From NCBI GenBank assembly GCA_017617995.1, contig JAFZVE010000038.1, forward strand, positions 62,001 through 126,000: DNA of 64,000 nt, in the 5' to 3' direction. This stretch comes from Clostridiales bacterium (GTDB lineage Bacteria; Bacillota; Clostridia; Saccharofermentanales; Saccharofermentanaceae). Position 1 is the first letter of the stretch. The number at the start of each line of letters is the position of its first letter. The notes beneath the pieces are model-generated. The model saw only the letters and a program-made list of their open reading frames with translations. It ran no database searches and was not told the DNA's origin. The position numbers were made by a program, and so were the translations under genes. This document shows, piece after piece, positions 39,934 to 49,739 of the stretch.

Positions 39934-42102
39934 CCTGATCTGGAGGTCTTCCTGGCTGTCTATTTTTTTCTTTCCTCGGAGGTCTAATTTGTGATAACTG
40001 CCGTTACTGTCCAGGAAATGACTCCTGACTGTATCCTCCAGCTCAATATCGAGCACTTCCATGACACGCTTCTTGCAGTCCGGATCCTCGACCGGGAACA
40101 GAAGTTCGACTCTGCGGATGAGGTTTCTCGACATCCAGTCGGCCGACGAGAGGTAGATATCTTCCTGTCCTTCATTATAGAAGTAATAGATACGGGAGTG
40201 CTCGAGGAAGCGGCCCGTGATCGAGCGCACCGTGATATTCTCGGAAAGTCCCGGGATACCCGGACGCAGACAGCAGATACCACGGACGATCAGATCGATC
40301 TTTACACCGGCGCAGGATGCATCGTAGAGCGCATCGATGATCGATGCGTCAACAAGAGAATTCATCTTCGCGATGATGCGGGTCTTCTTCCCTTTTCTCG
40401 CGTTCTTGGCTTCCTGCGAGATCTTCTCGAGGAAATAGTTCTTCATACGGGTCGGAGCCGGAATCAGACGCTTCCACTCCGGCGGTTCCGAGAAACCGGA
40501 AAGAGTATTAAAGAACTCGGAGGCATCCACACCGAATGTCTCGGATGCAGTGAAAAGGCCGATGTCCGTGTAGATCTTCGCCGTGATGTCGTTATAGTTT
40601 CCGGTTGCCAGATGCAGGTATCTTCGGATCCCGTCTTCCTCATTACGTACGACGAGTGTGATCTTACTGTGGGTCTTCAGTCCCACGAGACCGTAGATAA
40701 CATGGCATCCCGCTTTCTCAAGCATCTTCGCCCAGTTGATGTTGTTTTCCTCATCAAAGCGTGCCTTCAGCTCAACGAGTACCATGACCTGCTTGCCGTT
40801 CTGTGCGGCTTCCGCGAGCGACTTGATGATCGGCGAACTTGAGCTTACGCGGTAGAGCGTCTGCTTGATCGCAAGGACCTTCGGATCCTCGGCTGCCTGA
40901 CGGACGAACTCCACGACAGGATCGAAAGATTCATACGGATGGTGCACGAGACGGTCCTTCTGACGGATCGCTTCGAAGATGTTCATGCCCTCCGGGAACA
41001 TCTGCGGTTTCGCCGGCGAGAAGGCATGGTAGCACAGTTCCGGATATTCGTCACAGACTTTGCCATATACCTTCATGAGGAATGTCAGGTCGATCGGACC
41101 GCTCACCGAGAATACATCCTTCTTCGAGATCTTCAGAGAAGTCGTCAGGAACTTCAGAAGTTCCGGCGACATATCTTCGTTGACCTCCATGCGGATGATC
41201 TCACCGAAGCGGCGCTTTCTGACCTGCTCTTCGATCTCCTTCAGAAGATCCTCCGCCTCATCCTCGTCGATATCGAGATCGGCATTTCTCATGACACGGT
41301 AAAAACCGCTCGCGAGAACCTTCGATCCGACGAACAGCGTCGCAAGATTCGCCCGGATGATCTGCTCGATCGGCACGAAGCATACTCCCTGCGACAGATG
41401 CAGTTCGAAAAGTCTCGGGACAACGGTCGGCACCTGAAGCGTCGCGAAGCGGTAGTAAGGCTCGTAAGTCTTCCCCTTCTTCTCCTGCTTGGCAAGTCTT
41501 GCCTCACGATCCTCCTCCGTCTCATCGATCAACACACAGAGATTAAGCTGACGGTTATATATCAAAGGAAACGGACGGGACGCATCGACCGCCATCGGGG
41601 TCAGGATCGGATAGAGTGTCGAACGGAAATAGTCATCGCAGATCTCCTTCGCCTTCTCGTCGAGATCCGCATAGTCACTCATCAGGATGTTATGGTTCTT
41701 AAGAGACGGAACCAGTGAGCGCGTATAGGTCGAGTACATCAGTGTCATCGCAGCCCGGGCCTTCTCATCGATCTCCTGGAGCTGCTGCTTCACTGTTCTT
41801 CCCGAGATATCGAGTTCATCGTAACTGACACTCAGGAGGTCACGAAGCGAAGCCACACGGACGATATAGAATTCGTCCATATTCGACGCCGTGATCGAGA
41901 GGAATTTCAATCTCTCGAGAAGCGGATTTTTCGTATCTCTTGACTCGAAGAGGATACGGTTATTGAACTCGAGCCAGCTCAGTTCGCGGTTGAAATACCG
42001 GTTGGAGTCCGCCTCGATATCGGCATTATCCATTGCAGAATGCGCCACTTCCGTGGATACGCCCTGCAGTTTCTTTTCTTTCTTCTCTTTCTTCGTACTC
42101 AT
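39931..42102 (-). CDS. ppk1: Polyphosphate kinase 1
   Basis: A 723-residue PPK1 that reversibly polymerises ATP gamma-phosphate into inorganic polyphosphate. N-terminal RYFNRELSWLEFNNRIL, the middle IEQIIRANL and KVLASGFYRVMRNAD region, then the phospholipase-D-like catalytic half. The autophosphorylated His is in YLHLATGNYN; ALKQTLYRVS-like AIKQTLYRVSSSSPI, VLVELKARFDEENNI, GLKTHSKITLVVR and STADWMSRN-like SSADWMSRNL are present. The extended charged N-terminus (STKKEKKEKK) is extra. Its start overlaps the ppx/gppA gene by 4 bp. Confidence 0.96.
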   Translation of the reverse strand: MSTKKEKKEKKLQGVSTEVAHSAMDNADIEADSNRYFNRELSWLEFNNRILFESRDTKNPLLERLKFLSITASNMDEFYIVRVASLRDLLSVSYDELDISGRTVKQQLQEIDEKARAAMTLMYSTYTRSLVPSLKNHNILMSDYADLDEKAKEICDDYFRSTLYPILTPMAVDASRPFPLIYNRQLNLCVLIDETEEDREARLAKQEKKGKTYEPYYRFATLQVPTVVPRLFELHLSQGVCFVPIEQIIRANLATLFVGSKVLASGFYRVMRNADLDIDEDEAEDLLKEIEEQVRKRRFGEIIRMEVNEDMSPELLKFLTTSLKISKKDVFSVSGPIDLTFLMKVYGKVCDEYPELCYHAFSPAKPQMFPEGMNIFEAIRQKDRLVHHPYESFDPVVEFVRQAAEDPKVLAIKQTLYRVSSSSPIIKSLAEAAQNGKQVMVLVELKARFDEENNINWAKMLEKAGCHVIYGLVGLKTHSKITLVVRNEEDGIRRYLHLATGNYNDITAKIYTDIGLFTASETFGVDASEFFNTLSGFSEPPEWKRLIPAPTRMKNYFLEKISQEAKNARKGKKTRIIAKMNSLVDASIIDALYDASCAGVKIDLIVRGICCLRPGIPGLSENITVRSITGRFLEHSRIYYFYNEGQEDIYLSSADWMSRNLIRRVELLFPVEDPDCKKRVMEVLDIELEDTVRSHFLDSNGSYHKLDLRGKKKIDSQEDLQIR

Positions 42103-43643
42103 CTGATCTGCCTCCGGACACGTAAGAATGCTTTGACTCTGAAGAACTGTTCAAACAGGTCAGTGTGGTTCTCGAAAAACCACTTATCGTAGGTCATGTC
42201 GTACATGGTATCGCCGCTGATGACCAGGCCATCCGCGCCCATAGTCGCCGAGATTTCACGGAGCTTCTGCCGGTGGGATCCGTCGAGCGCATCGGAAAGA
42301 CGCAGGATCGCCGTCAGCTTACTGATCAGGACCTGATCCTCCGTCGGAAGCTCCGAAAAGCGGGCATCCTGGTAAAAATGCGGATCAGTATAGTAGCGGC
42401 CTACGAACGCGACGATCTTTCTTTCCTGTTCGGACATACCGATCAGTTCCGTTCGGTCGATGATGCTGTATGTGGAAGGATTCGGGTTCGCGATATTGAT
42501 AAACTTTCCGAGTTCATGCAGAAGTGCCGCGACACGAAGGAGCATCCTCTCTCTGCTACTCATACCATGAAGTTTCTTCGTCGCATCAAAGATCGCCATC
42601 GCCGCATTCTCTACAAACGTGATGTGCTTCTTTTCTGACTTATAGCGCTTCGCCACATGTCTGGCCGCCGAAATCAGATCCTGATCCGGATCGATCACGA
42701 GATCGTAGTGCTTATGTGACCATGCGTAGCCGTACATGACGCCCTCGGTAAGGGAGGCATCCGGCATGTGCACGCCGTCGATCCCCGTATAGTCCAGCAT
42801 CTTTTTGATCATGAGCGCAGTCGGAAGAAGAAGCGGCGCCGTCGACGGACGGATGTCGAGTTTTCTCGCCAGCTGTTCCGAAGAAGTATGCAGAAGCTGC
42901 GAGAGCACCTCATCGAACTTGGCAAGCGGCAGGTAGCAGTATTCACGAGGAGACTGCCCGGCCAGTGCTTTTATAAAGCCCATATCGGATCCGAACACGA
43001 TGAGGTTCTTATACTTGATGTTCTTCGGCTCGATCGCATGGTACTCTGCAAGGTCCTGCGAGATGAACTCCTCGAGCACCTCGGTGTAGTGGGTGGTCTG
43101 CTTCACGAGGTCGGAGAGCATCTCACTGACACGAAGTGAGCCGAGGCGCGTGTTCTGGCTGAAGACGAGGTCGGACTTGTCGTAGAGCGTCGCCTGCATA
43201 CTGCCCGCACCAATATCGAGCACCAGCGTGCCCTCGGTGACCAGATCGGCGAATTTCGGCTGGCTCTCTTTGACCGCCAGGTTGTGGAAGTACCTCTCCT
43301 GGGCGTTATCGAGGACCTGCACCTTGATGCCGGTCTGCACGCGGATCTGCTCGATGACCATCGCGCGGTTACTTGCCTCGCGAAAAGCACTCGTCGCCAC
43401 GCAGATCGTTTCTTTGATCTTGTATTCCTTGATTTTCTGGGCAAACCCGGAAACGACCTCGACGATCTCTCCGGCCAGGGCCGGCGGGATCACGCCTTCG
43501 CTATATGCACGGGATGCCGTAGACAGGTATTTGCGGACTGATTCGATCTCCTTCGGTTCGCACTTGTCACCCAGTTCGAATATCTTAAGACGCAGGGACA
43601 GCGAGCCCAGATCGATGACCGCCAGCAGGGTCTTCTTGCTCAT
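42099..43643 (-). CDS. Ppx/GppA-family phosphatase with HD-like C-terminal domain
   Basis: A 514-residue exopolyphosphatase/guanosine-pentaphosphatase-type protein. The actin-like N-terminal half shows VIDLGSLSLRLKIFE, CVATSAFREASNR and VLDIGAGSMQATLYD (phosphate-2 loop, with GAGS for the usual GGGS). The C-terminal third is an HD-type domain (LLRVAALLHELGKFIN, with HE rather than HD, and RLSDALD), as in long bacterial PPX proteins. It precedes and overlaps ppk1, so synthesis and degradation of polyphosphate are encoded as one coupled unit. Whether it acts on polyP or pppGpp cannot be told. Confidence 0.88.
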   Translation of the reverse strand: MSKKTLLAVIDLGSLSLRLKIFELGDKCEPKEIESVRKYLSTASRAYSEGVIPPALAGEIVEVVSGFAQKIKEYKIKETICVATSAFREASNRAMVIEQIRVQTGIKVQVLDNAQERYFHNLAVKESQPKFADLVTEGTLVLDIGAGSMQATLYDKSDLVFSQNTRLGSLRVSEMLSDLVKQTTHYTEVLEEFISQDLAEYHAIEPKNIKYKNLIVFGSDMGFIKALAGQSPREYCYLPLAKFDEVLSQLLHTSSEQLARKLDIRPSTAPLLLPTALMIKKMLDYTGIDGVHMPDASLTEGVMYGYAWSHKHYDLVIDPDQDLISAARHVAKRYKSEKKHITFVENAAMAIFDATKKLHGMSSRERMLLRVAALLHELGKFINIANPNPSTYSIIDRTELIGMSEQERKIVAFVGRYYTDPHFYQDARFSELPTEDQVLISKLTAILRLSDALDGSHRQKLREISATMGADGLVISGDTMYDMTYDKWFFENHTDLFEQFFRVKAFLRVRRQIR

Positions 43644-43718
43644 ATCGGATATCTCCTCGTAAGGTCGTATACAATAACAGTATACCCGACAAAAATGGAT
43701 ATTCCGTTAACAACAGAC

Positions 43719-44831
43719 TTATAATTTCTCGTATTCCGAGATGACCTTCTCCGTGATCTCCTTCGTTCCGAGGAAAGCATCGCCCTTCTTCTCGACGATA
43801 TCGGCGGTGCGGAAGCCCTTCGCCAGGACGTTCTCCACGGCCTCCTCGATCTTCGCACCTTCACGCGGAAGTCCGAGAGAATAGCGGAGCATCATGGCAG
43901 CAGAGAGGATCGTCGCCAAGGGATTGGCGATCCCCTGCCCTGCGATATCCGGAGCCGAACCGTGGACCGGCTCGTACATGCCCGGCGTACCCGGTGTACC
44001 GAGCGAGGCCGACGGCAGCATGCCGATGGAACCGGTGATCATGCCCGCCTCATCCGAGAGAATGTCACCGAACATATTGCTCGTAACGATGACGTCGAAA
44101 TCCTTCGGGCGCCGCAGCAGCTGCATCGATGCATTGTCCACATACATGAAGTCGACATCGACCTCAGGATACTCGGTCTTGACCTTCTCGGTCACCTGTC
44201 TCCACAGACGGGATGTCTCTAGAATATTCGCCTTATCAACGACAGTCAGACGCTTCCTTCTCTGCATCGCGGAATTAAAACCGACACGCAGGATCCTCTC
44301 GATCTCGGCCTCGCAGTAGCACTCGACATCGAATGCCTCGACACCCTTCGGTGTACCGTCATCGAGTTTTTCACGTTTCTTCTCTCTGCCTCTTTTACCG
44401 AAGTAGATACCTCCGGTCAGTTCACGCACGATCAGGATATCGACGCCGTCCTTCACGAGATCCGGACGGAGCGGGCTCGCCTCTTTCAGTTCCGGGAACA
44501 GAACGGCCAGACGAAGATTCGCGAACAGTCCGAGTCCTTTTCGAAGGCCAAGAAGCGCCGCCTCCGGACGGGCATCGCCCGGAAGGTTATCCCAGTTCGG
44601 TCCGCCCACGGCACCGAGAAGTACCGCATCGCTCTCTCTGGCGGTGCGCAGTGTATCCTTCGGAAGCGGTTCGCCGCAGGTATCGATCGCGATACCTCCG
44701 GCCATGACTTCCGTAAACGAGAAAGCATGTCCGCTCTTTCTTCCTACTGCCTGGAGCACCTCACAGGCACTAGCCGTTACTTCCGGTCCGATCCCGTCAC
44801 CCGGGATGACCGCGATCTTATACTTCGTCAT
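43719..44831 (-). CDS. leuB: 3-isopropylmalate dehydrogenase
   Basis: A 370-residue NAD-dependent dehydrogenase of the isocitrate/isopropylmalate family, third step of leucine synthesis. Motifs: [44 protein letters not shown], the substrate Lys/Tyr region [44 protein letters not shown] and [18 protein letters not shown]. Length and motifs are those of a normal LeuB. It follows leuD by 12 nt. Confidence 0.97.
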   Translation of the reverse strand: MTKYKIAVIPGDGIGPEVTASACEVLQAVGRKSGHAFSFTEVMAGGIAIDTCGEPLPKDTLRTARESDAVLLGAVGGPNWDNLPGDARPEAALLGLRKGLGLFANLRLAVLFPELKEASPLRPDLVKDGVDILIVRELTGGIYFGKRGREKKREKLDDGTPKGVEAFDVECYCEAEIERILRVGFNSAMQRRKRLTVVDKANILETSRLWRQVTEKVKTEYPEVDVDFMYVDNASMQLLRRPKDFDVIVTSNMFGDILSDEAGMITGSIGMLPSASLGTPGTPGMYEPVHGSAPDIAGQGIANPLATILSAAMMLRYSLGLPREGAKIEEAVENVLAKGFRTADIVEKKGDAFLGTKEITEKVISEYEKL

Positions 44832-44843
44832 GTTTTCTCACCT

Positions 44844-45338
44844 CTATTTTCCCAGTTTATTCTTGGTATACCCGACCAGTCCGTCGGATCCGATGATCTG
44901 ACTGATAAATTCCGGGAAAGCTCCGGCAAGGTATGTCTTTCCCGTTGTGATATCCGTGATCTTGCCGGTGTCGGTATCCACTTCGATCTGATCTCCGTCC
45001 GAGATTTCCGCTGCCGCCTCCGCACTTTCCATGATCGGAAGGCCGGTATTGATGCTGTTTCTGTAGAAGATCCTCGCAAAAGACGGTGCGATCACACATG
45101 CGATCCCGCTACCCTTGATGGCCACCGGCGCATGCTCACGGGATGAACCGCAGCCGAAATTACTCCCTGCCACGATGATATCTCCGGGATGGACTTTGGA
45201 CCGGAAATCCGGATCGAGGTCCTCCATGCAGTGGGACGCAAGCTCCGCGACATCCGATGTATTCAGATAGCGGGCCGGGATGATCACATCCGTATCCACA
45301 TTGGCTCCGTACTTGATGACATTTCCTTTAAAACGCAT
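44844..45338 (-). CDS. leuD: 3-isopropylmalate dehydratase small subunit
   Basis: A 164-residue swivel subunit of isopropylmalate isomerase. Diagnostic are [20 protein letters not shown] and the [39 protein letters not shown] block. ATG 45338 (MRFKGN) has AAGGTGG 5 nt upstream; the GTG nine bases earlier is part of that ribosome site. The short, archaeal-type length matches its leuC partner, whose stop is 17 nt upstream. Confidence 0.96.
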   Translation of the reverse strand: MRFKGNVIKYGANVDTDVIIPARYLNTSDVAELASHCMEDLDPDFRSKVHPGDIIVAGSNFGCGSSREHAPVAIKGSGIACVIAPSFARIFYRNSINTGLPIMESAEAAAEISDGDQIEVDTDTGKITDITTGKTYLAGAFPEFISQIIGSDGLVGYTKNKLGK

Positions 45339-45355
45339 ATGTCCCACCTTCTTCC

Positions 45356-46636
45356 TTATCCGAGTTCCTCGGGACTTCCGATATATCCGAGCACGGCCGA
45401 GGCAGCGGCCACTTCCACACCGGCCAGATACACCTCCGATTCCTTATGCCCCATACGTCCGACAAAGTTACGGTTGGTCGTGGAGACACACTTTTCACCC
45501 TTGGCCAGGACGCCCATATGTCCGCCGAGGCACGGTCCGCACGTCGGAGCCGAGACCACACATCCCGCATCGACGAAGATCTCGAGGAGACCTTCCTTCA
45601 GCGCCTGCTTATAAACTCTCTGCGAGCCGGGAAGCACGATCGCGCGCATCCCCTCCGCGACTTTTCTGCCACGAAGGACAGAAGCCGCACGGCGCATATC
45701 TTCCAGTCGTCCGTTCGTGCAGGAACCGATCACGACCTGATCGATATAGATCTTCTCAAATGTTCCCACCGCATGGGTATTCGAAGGAAGATGCGGGAAC
45801 GCGACCATCGGACGGATCTCCGACAGGTCAATCTCGATCGTCTGCGCATATTCGGCATCCGGATCGGCGAAGAGCCATTCCGGCGCTTCCTCATATCCAC
45901 CTGGCAAACGCTCGGCCAGATACCCGATCGTTTTCTCATCTACCGGGAAGATCCCGTTCTTCGCGCCGCACTCGATCGCCATATTGCAGATCGTCAGGCG
46001 GTCCGCCATCGAAAGTTCAGAGACGCCCTCACCGGAGAACTCGAGTGATTGATAGAGCGCGCCATCCACACCGATCTTTCCGATCAGGTAAAGGATCACG
46101 TCTTTACCGGTCACATACGGACCGATCTTTCCCGTAAGCTTAACGGAGATCGCATCCGGTACGCGGAACCATGTCGAACCGGCTGCCATCGCGCACGCCA
46201 GATCCGTCGATCCGACGCCCGTAGAAAAAGCGCCCAGCGCACCATAGGTACAGGTGTGCGAATCCGCGCCGATGATGCAGTCACCTGGACGGACCAGTCC
46301 GTTTTCCGGGATGATCACGTGCTCGACGCCCATACGTTCCTGACCCTGTTCGTAGTAATGCGTGATGTTCTGTTCTTTTGCGAAATTGCGCATGCGCTGG
46401 CACTGCTGTGCCGACTTGATATCTTTATTCGGTGCGAAGTGATCCGGCACCAGAACGATCTTATCCTTATCAAATACTTTTCCGAAAGCATTCTTCTCGA
46501 AGATGTCGATGGCCGGCGGAGTGGTGATGTCATTTCCCAGAAGGACATCAAGGGACGCCTCGATCAGATCACCTGGGGCACACTCCTTCTGCCCCGCATG
46601 CTTCGCGAGGATCTTCTGTGTCATCGTCATACCCAT
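45356..46636 (-). CDS. leuC: 3-isopropylmalate dehydratase large subunit
   Basis: A 426-residue aconitase-superfamily subunit carrying the [4Fe-4S] cluster. Visible are [84 protein letters not shown] and [19 protein letters not shown], giving three cluster cysteines (one in SHTC, two in CGPC). It is the short (~420-residue) homoaconitase-like type common in Clostridia and archaea. ATG 46636 is used. It is the first gene of leuC-leuD-leuB; leuA is absent here. A possible promoter TTGCGT-17-TAACAT lies in the 145-bp gap. Confidence 0.95.
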   Translation of the reverse strand: MGMTMTQKILAKHAGQKECAPGDLIEASLDVLLGNDITTPPAIDIFEKNAFGKVFDKDKIVLVPDHFAPNKDIKSAQQCQRMRNFAKEQNITHYYEQGQERMGVEHVIIPENGLVRPGDCIIGADSHTCTYGALGAFSTGVGSTDLACAMAAGSTWFRVPDAISVKLTGKIGPYVTGKDVILYLIGKIGVDGALYQSLEFSGEGVSELSMADRLTICNMAIECGAKNGIFPVDEKTIGYLAERLPGGYEEAPEWLFADPDAEYAQTIEIDLSEIRPMVAFPHLPSNTHAVGTFEKIYIDQVVIGSCTNGRLEDMRRAASVLRGRKVAEGMRAIVLPGSQRVYKQALKEGLLEIFVDAGCVVSAPTCGPCLGGHMGVLAKGEKCVSTTNRNFVGRMGHKESEVYLAGVEVAAASAVLGYIGSPEELG

Positions 46637-46754
46637 AATCCTATCGCCACCTTCCCATAGAAGATTTACATAGTTTAATGTTACTTGCAAAAGCAGGATC
46701 ACGCAATAAAGAAACCGTAAGGAATGTTTAGAATTCTTAACTTCTTTCTATATA

Positions 46755-46763
46755 TGATATAAT
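46755..46763 (+). promoter_or_regulatory. Extended -10 promoter of the zinc-ribbon/ABC-F operon
   Basis: TGATATAAT at 46755-46763, with a modest TTCTTA 18 bp upstream of the TATAAT. Leader of ~30 nt. Confidence 0.6.
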
Positions 46764-46799
46764 GAGTCTAACTTACCCTCTATGAAGGAGTGTCGATCG

Positions 46800-47162
46800 A
46801 TGAGCAGATTTAACTTATTACCGAACAACAATGGCGCATATGCACCGAACACCAGTACGAAGGTTCATGAATACAGCGAAGAGATCGCCCAGCTTAAGGG
46901 AGAGATCGAAAGATTAGATCTGATCACCCAGGCGATGTGGAATCTTCTTCAGGAGAAGGGTCTGACCGACGAGGATCTCGTCAAGGCCATCACGGATATC
47001 GATAACGCCAGAAAGCAGAAAAAAAAGGCCATGGAAGAAGGCGAGAAACCGGAGACCGTGCTCTGCCCGAACTGCCATGTGCCGCTTCAGAACAACGGCA
47101 AGCTCGCCGATCGCTGCATCTACTGCGGACACGAGATCATTACCAGTCCTTTTAAGAACTGA
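46800..47162 (+). CDS. Small coiled-coil zinc-ribbon protein
   Basis: A 120-residue protein of unknown function. A disordered N-terminus is followed by a helical coiled-coil (EEIAQLKGEIERLDLITQAMWNLLQEKG, residues ~27-54). A second Lys-rich helix and a C-terminal zinc ribbon follow (CPNCHVPL...DRCIYCGHEI, residues ~91-115). AAGGAG lies 9 nt before ATG 46800; an ATG 18 nt earlier overlaps the ribosome site. It lies 30 nt upstream of the ABC-F gene and shares its promoter, hinting at a ribosome- or RNA-related role. Confidence 0.6.
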   Translation: MSRFNLLPNNNGAYAPNTSTKVHEYSEEIAQLKGEIERLDLITQAMWNLLQEKGLTDEDLVKAITDIDNARKQKKKAMEEGEKPETVLCPNCHVPLQNNGKLADRCIYCGHEIITSPFKN

Positions 47163-47192
47163 TCCGAAATAACAAGTGAGAAACCCGACTCC

Positions 47193-49115
47193 ATGCCTCT
47201 GATATCGGTAAACAAAGTTTCCAAGTCTTACCATAGCAGGCTGTTACTTGACCATGTCTCTTTTTCCATCGACCGAGGGGATAAGATCGCACTCATCGGC
47301 AGTAACGGCACGGGCAAGTCTACCCTCTTTAAGATGATCCGCGGCGATGTCAAGCCGGACGAAGGTGAGATACTTCATCACGGCACGGCCATCGCCGGAT
47401 ATCTCACGCAGAATATGGAAGAGCTCGATATGGGCGGAAATCTTCTCATCAGTGAGGAACTGCAGGATCTCGAAGACAAGATGCGTGATGCGGAAGCAAG
47501 ACTTGCGCAGGCCGACGATGCCGAGTCCCAGTCTCTCCTTCGTACCTACCAGCAGCTCACCTCACGCTACGAATCTCTCGGCGGGTATGACTACGAGCCG
47601 CGCATGAAGGCGGCGCTGGCCGGGCTGGGTCTGACCGACATCGACTGGACACGTGATGTCAGTAGTTTCTCCGGTGGTGAGAAGATGCGTATCTGTCTGG
47701 CCCGTCTTATTGTTTCGCGTCCGGACATCCTTCTTCTCGACGAGCCGACCAACCATCTCGACACGGACGCGCTCGAGTGGCTCGAGGGCTTCATCCGTTC
47801 TTACGGCGGCGCAGTCCTCCTCATCTCACACGACCGATATTTCATCAACCGAACGGTGACCAAGGTTTTGGAGCTCTCGGACTCCACGATCACGGCCTAT
47901 CGCGGCAACTACGATGACTACAAAGAGCAAAAACGCCGCTTCCTGGAAGACCAGAAGCGCCTCGTCGCCAATCTCGAGAAAGAACTCATCCGTCAGGAAG
48001 GAGTCACACAGACGATGCTCTCCCACCGTAACATCTCCGGATACCACGCACGGGAGAAGGTCGTCGAGAAACTCTCCGACCGCCTGGCCGCAGAGAGAAG
48101 TAAGCTCTCCGGCGGACCGATGCGCATGAGCTTCAAACTGATGCCGGAAGAGCGCTCGGGAGATCCGAACAAGAAACTCCTCGAGGCACGGCACCTCGGG
48201 AAGATCTTCCCTGACGGTAAGGTCCTCTTCGAAGATGTCTCCTTCGAGATCAAGGCCTGTGACAAGGTCTTCCTCGTCGGTCCGAACGGTTGCGGAAAGA
48301 CCACCATGCTCTCGCTTTTACTTGGACGGATCAGTGATTTTGACGGCGATGTCCTGATATCCGGGTCATCGCGGATCGGCTATATGGGCCAGTTCGTCCC
48401 CTTCGATGACGAGACGCGGACGGTCCTTTCCGAGCTGATGGAGCGGGCCGAGCTGTCTGAGAGCGCTTCCCGGAATCTTCTGGCACGCTTCGGGTTCCGC
48501 GACATCGACGTATACAAGCAGATCTCCGTCCTCTCGGGCGGCGAGCGCTCCCGCCTCTATCTTTGTTGTCTTTTGGAAGAAAAGCCGGAGATCCTCTTCC
48601 TCGACGAGCCGACCAACCACCTCGACATCGAATCCCGTGAAGTTCTTGAGGATGCACTCGCCGAGTACAACGGCGCGATACTCGCCGTCAGCCATGACCG
48701 CTACTTCATCGAGAAATGCCAGAGCAAGATCCTCGGCTTCTTCGGAAACCGTGTCGAGATGCTCGATAAATACGAGTTCTACAGAAGAAAGTATCACGCC
48801 TTCATGGAGGCCGAAGACGAAAAGCGCGCCCTCGAGCACTCCGAGCAGCGTCGCATCGAGAAAGAGCGCCATGAAGAAGAAAAGGCAGCCCGCACGCCGA
48901 CCGTGAACCGCGCCCAGGAGCGAAAAGAGATCGCACGAAAAAAAGAGCGCATCCGCTTCCTCGAGAAGGCCATCGCCGAGCTGGAGGAAGAGCAGAAAAC
49001 GCTCGAAGCCTCCTTCGGTAAAGACACGTCACCCGAGGACTACGAGAAATACGCCCAGAACACGGAAAAGCTCGATGCCATGTACACCGAGTACATGGAG
49101 CTCGAAAATTCCTGA
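47193..49115 (+). CDS. ABC-F family ATPase (ribosome-associated, Uup/YdiF-like)
   Basis: A 640-residue soluble protein with two ABC cassettes and no membrane domain. Walker A IGSNGTGKST and VGPNGCGKTT; signatures SFSGGEKMRI and VLSGGERSRL; Walker B DILLLDEPTNHLD and EILFLDEPTNHLD. The inter-domain linker (P-site tRNA-interaction motif, ~240-310) is long and charged, and a C-terminal helical extension with a coiled-coil (ERKEIARKKERIRFLEKAIAELEEEQKTLEA) follows. ABC-F proteins act on ribosomes in translation quality control or antibiotic protection; the C-terminal coiled-coil favours the Uup/YdiF-type housekeeping group. Resistance cannot be claimed. Confidence 0.93.
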   Translation: MPLISVNKVSKSYHSRLLLDHVSFSIDRGDKIALIGSNGTGKSTLFKMIRGDVKPDEGEILHHGTAIAGYLTQNMEELDMGGNLLISEELQDLEDKMRDAEARLAQADDAESQSLLRTYQQLTSRYESLGGYDYEPRMKAALAGLGLTDIDWTRDVSSFSGGEKMRICLARLIVSRPDILLLDEPTNHLDTDALEWLEGFIRSYGGAVLLISHDRYFINRTVTKVLELSDSTITAYRGNYDDYKEQKRRFLEDQKRLVANLEKELIRQEGVTQTMLSHRNISGYHAREKVVEKLSDRLAAERSKLSGGPMRMSFKLMPEERSGDPNKKLLEARHLGKIFPDGKVLFEDVSFEIKACDKVFLVGPNGCGKTTMLSLLLGRISDFDGDVLISGSSRIGYMGQFVPFDDETRTVLSELMERAELSESASRNLLARFGFRDIDVYKQISVLSGGERSRLYLCCLLEEKPEILFLDEPTNHLDIESREVLEDALAEYNGAILAVSHDRYFIEKCQSKILGFFGNRVEMLDKYEFYRRKYHAFMEAEDEKRALEHSEQRRIEKERHEEEKAARTPTVNRAQERKEIARKKERIRFLEKAIAELEEEQKTLEASFGKDTSPEDYEKYAQNTEKLDAMYTEYMELENS

Positions 49116-49144
49116 CAAACGCCTCCTTAAGAAAGGAGAATTCT

Positions 49145-49609
49145 ATGTTGAGAATTAAAGAACGGAGATTATGTTACGACGAGTACGGTATCGATCATAA
49201 GATCACCGAGATCCGCCTGTATTCTGCTGATGATGAACCGGTCTACCTGGAATTCAAACCCGTTCTCATGCCTTCCGAAGATGGGAAAGAACTGCAATGG
49301 GAGGATTGGAACCATTATGACAGCATCCGTATCTATAAGACCGACTATGATAAGTTCTTGCTCCCGGCGATCACACCGGTGTTTCCCGTGACTGATCCGG
49401 ATCCGAACGGATTCGGCGTTCAGGAAACCCTTGACGTAACATCGATCAACTTCTTCGGAAAAGAAGACTGGCAGAAATTAATAGACAACCTGACCGGATG
49501 TATGGAAAAAGCGGATAACACCGAATCCGAATTCTATCATATGGTGATCGGATATCTCAGTGACTTCATGACGTTAAGTGAATGGTTCTGTATAGAAGGA
49601 AACCAGTAA
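49145..49609 (+). CDS. Hypothetical acidic protein
   Basis: A 154-residue soluble protein with good ribosome site (AAAGGAG, ~8 nt before ATG 49145), 29 nt after the ABC-F gene. It is acidic, with Trp/Tyr-rich segments (WEDWNHYDSIRIYKTDYDKF, FFGKEDWQKLIDNL) and no membrane segment. No family is recognised. The size and composition are like those of many small immunity or contact-system accessory proteins, but nothing nearby supports that. Confidence 0.5.
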   Translation: MLRIKERRLCYDEYGIDHKITEIRLYSADDEPVYLEFKPVLMPSEDGKELQWEDWNHYDSIRIYKTDYDKFLLPAITPVFPVTDPDPNGFGVQETLDVTSINFFGKEDWQKLIDNLTGCMEKADNTESEFYHMVIGYLSDFMTLSEWFCIEGNQ

Positions 49610-49645
49610 TTACGTTTTTTCTTTTAGTGAACGAACTGCAATGAA

Positions 49646-49677
49646 ATACCCCGAAATGCTTAGCACTTCGGGGTATC
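49646..49677. terminator. Bidirectional terminator hairpin
   Basis: ATACCCCGAA (49646-49655) pairs with TTCGGGGTAT (49668-49677), with an inner TGC/GCA. It sits between convergent genes; the following T-tracts on both sides are weak. Confidence 0.6.
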
Positions 49678-49739
49678 TTACTTTACAAGTTTTCTTTTGT
49701 TTCCGAAAGAGAGATTTCGATCCTGCCTTATGGTAAAGA

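Noticed and set aside
47193..49115. ABC-F protein as an antibiotic resistance determinant
   Set aside because: The C-terminal coiled-coil and chromosomal context fit housekeeping ABC-F proteins; nothing supports a resistance subtype.
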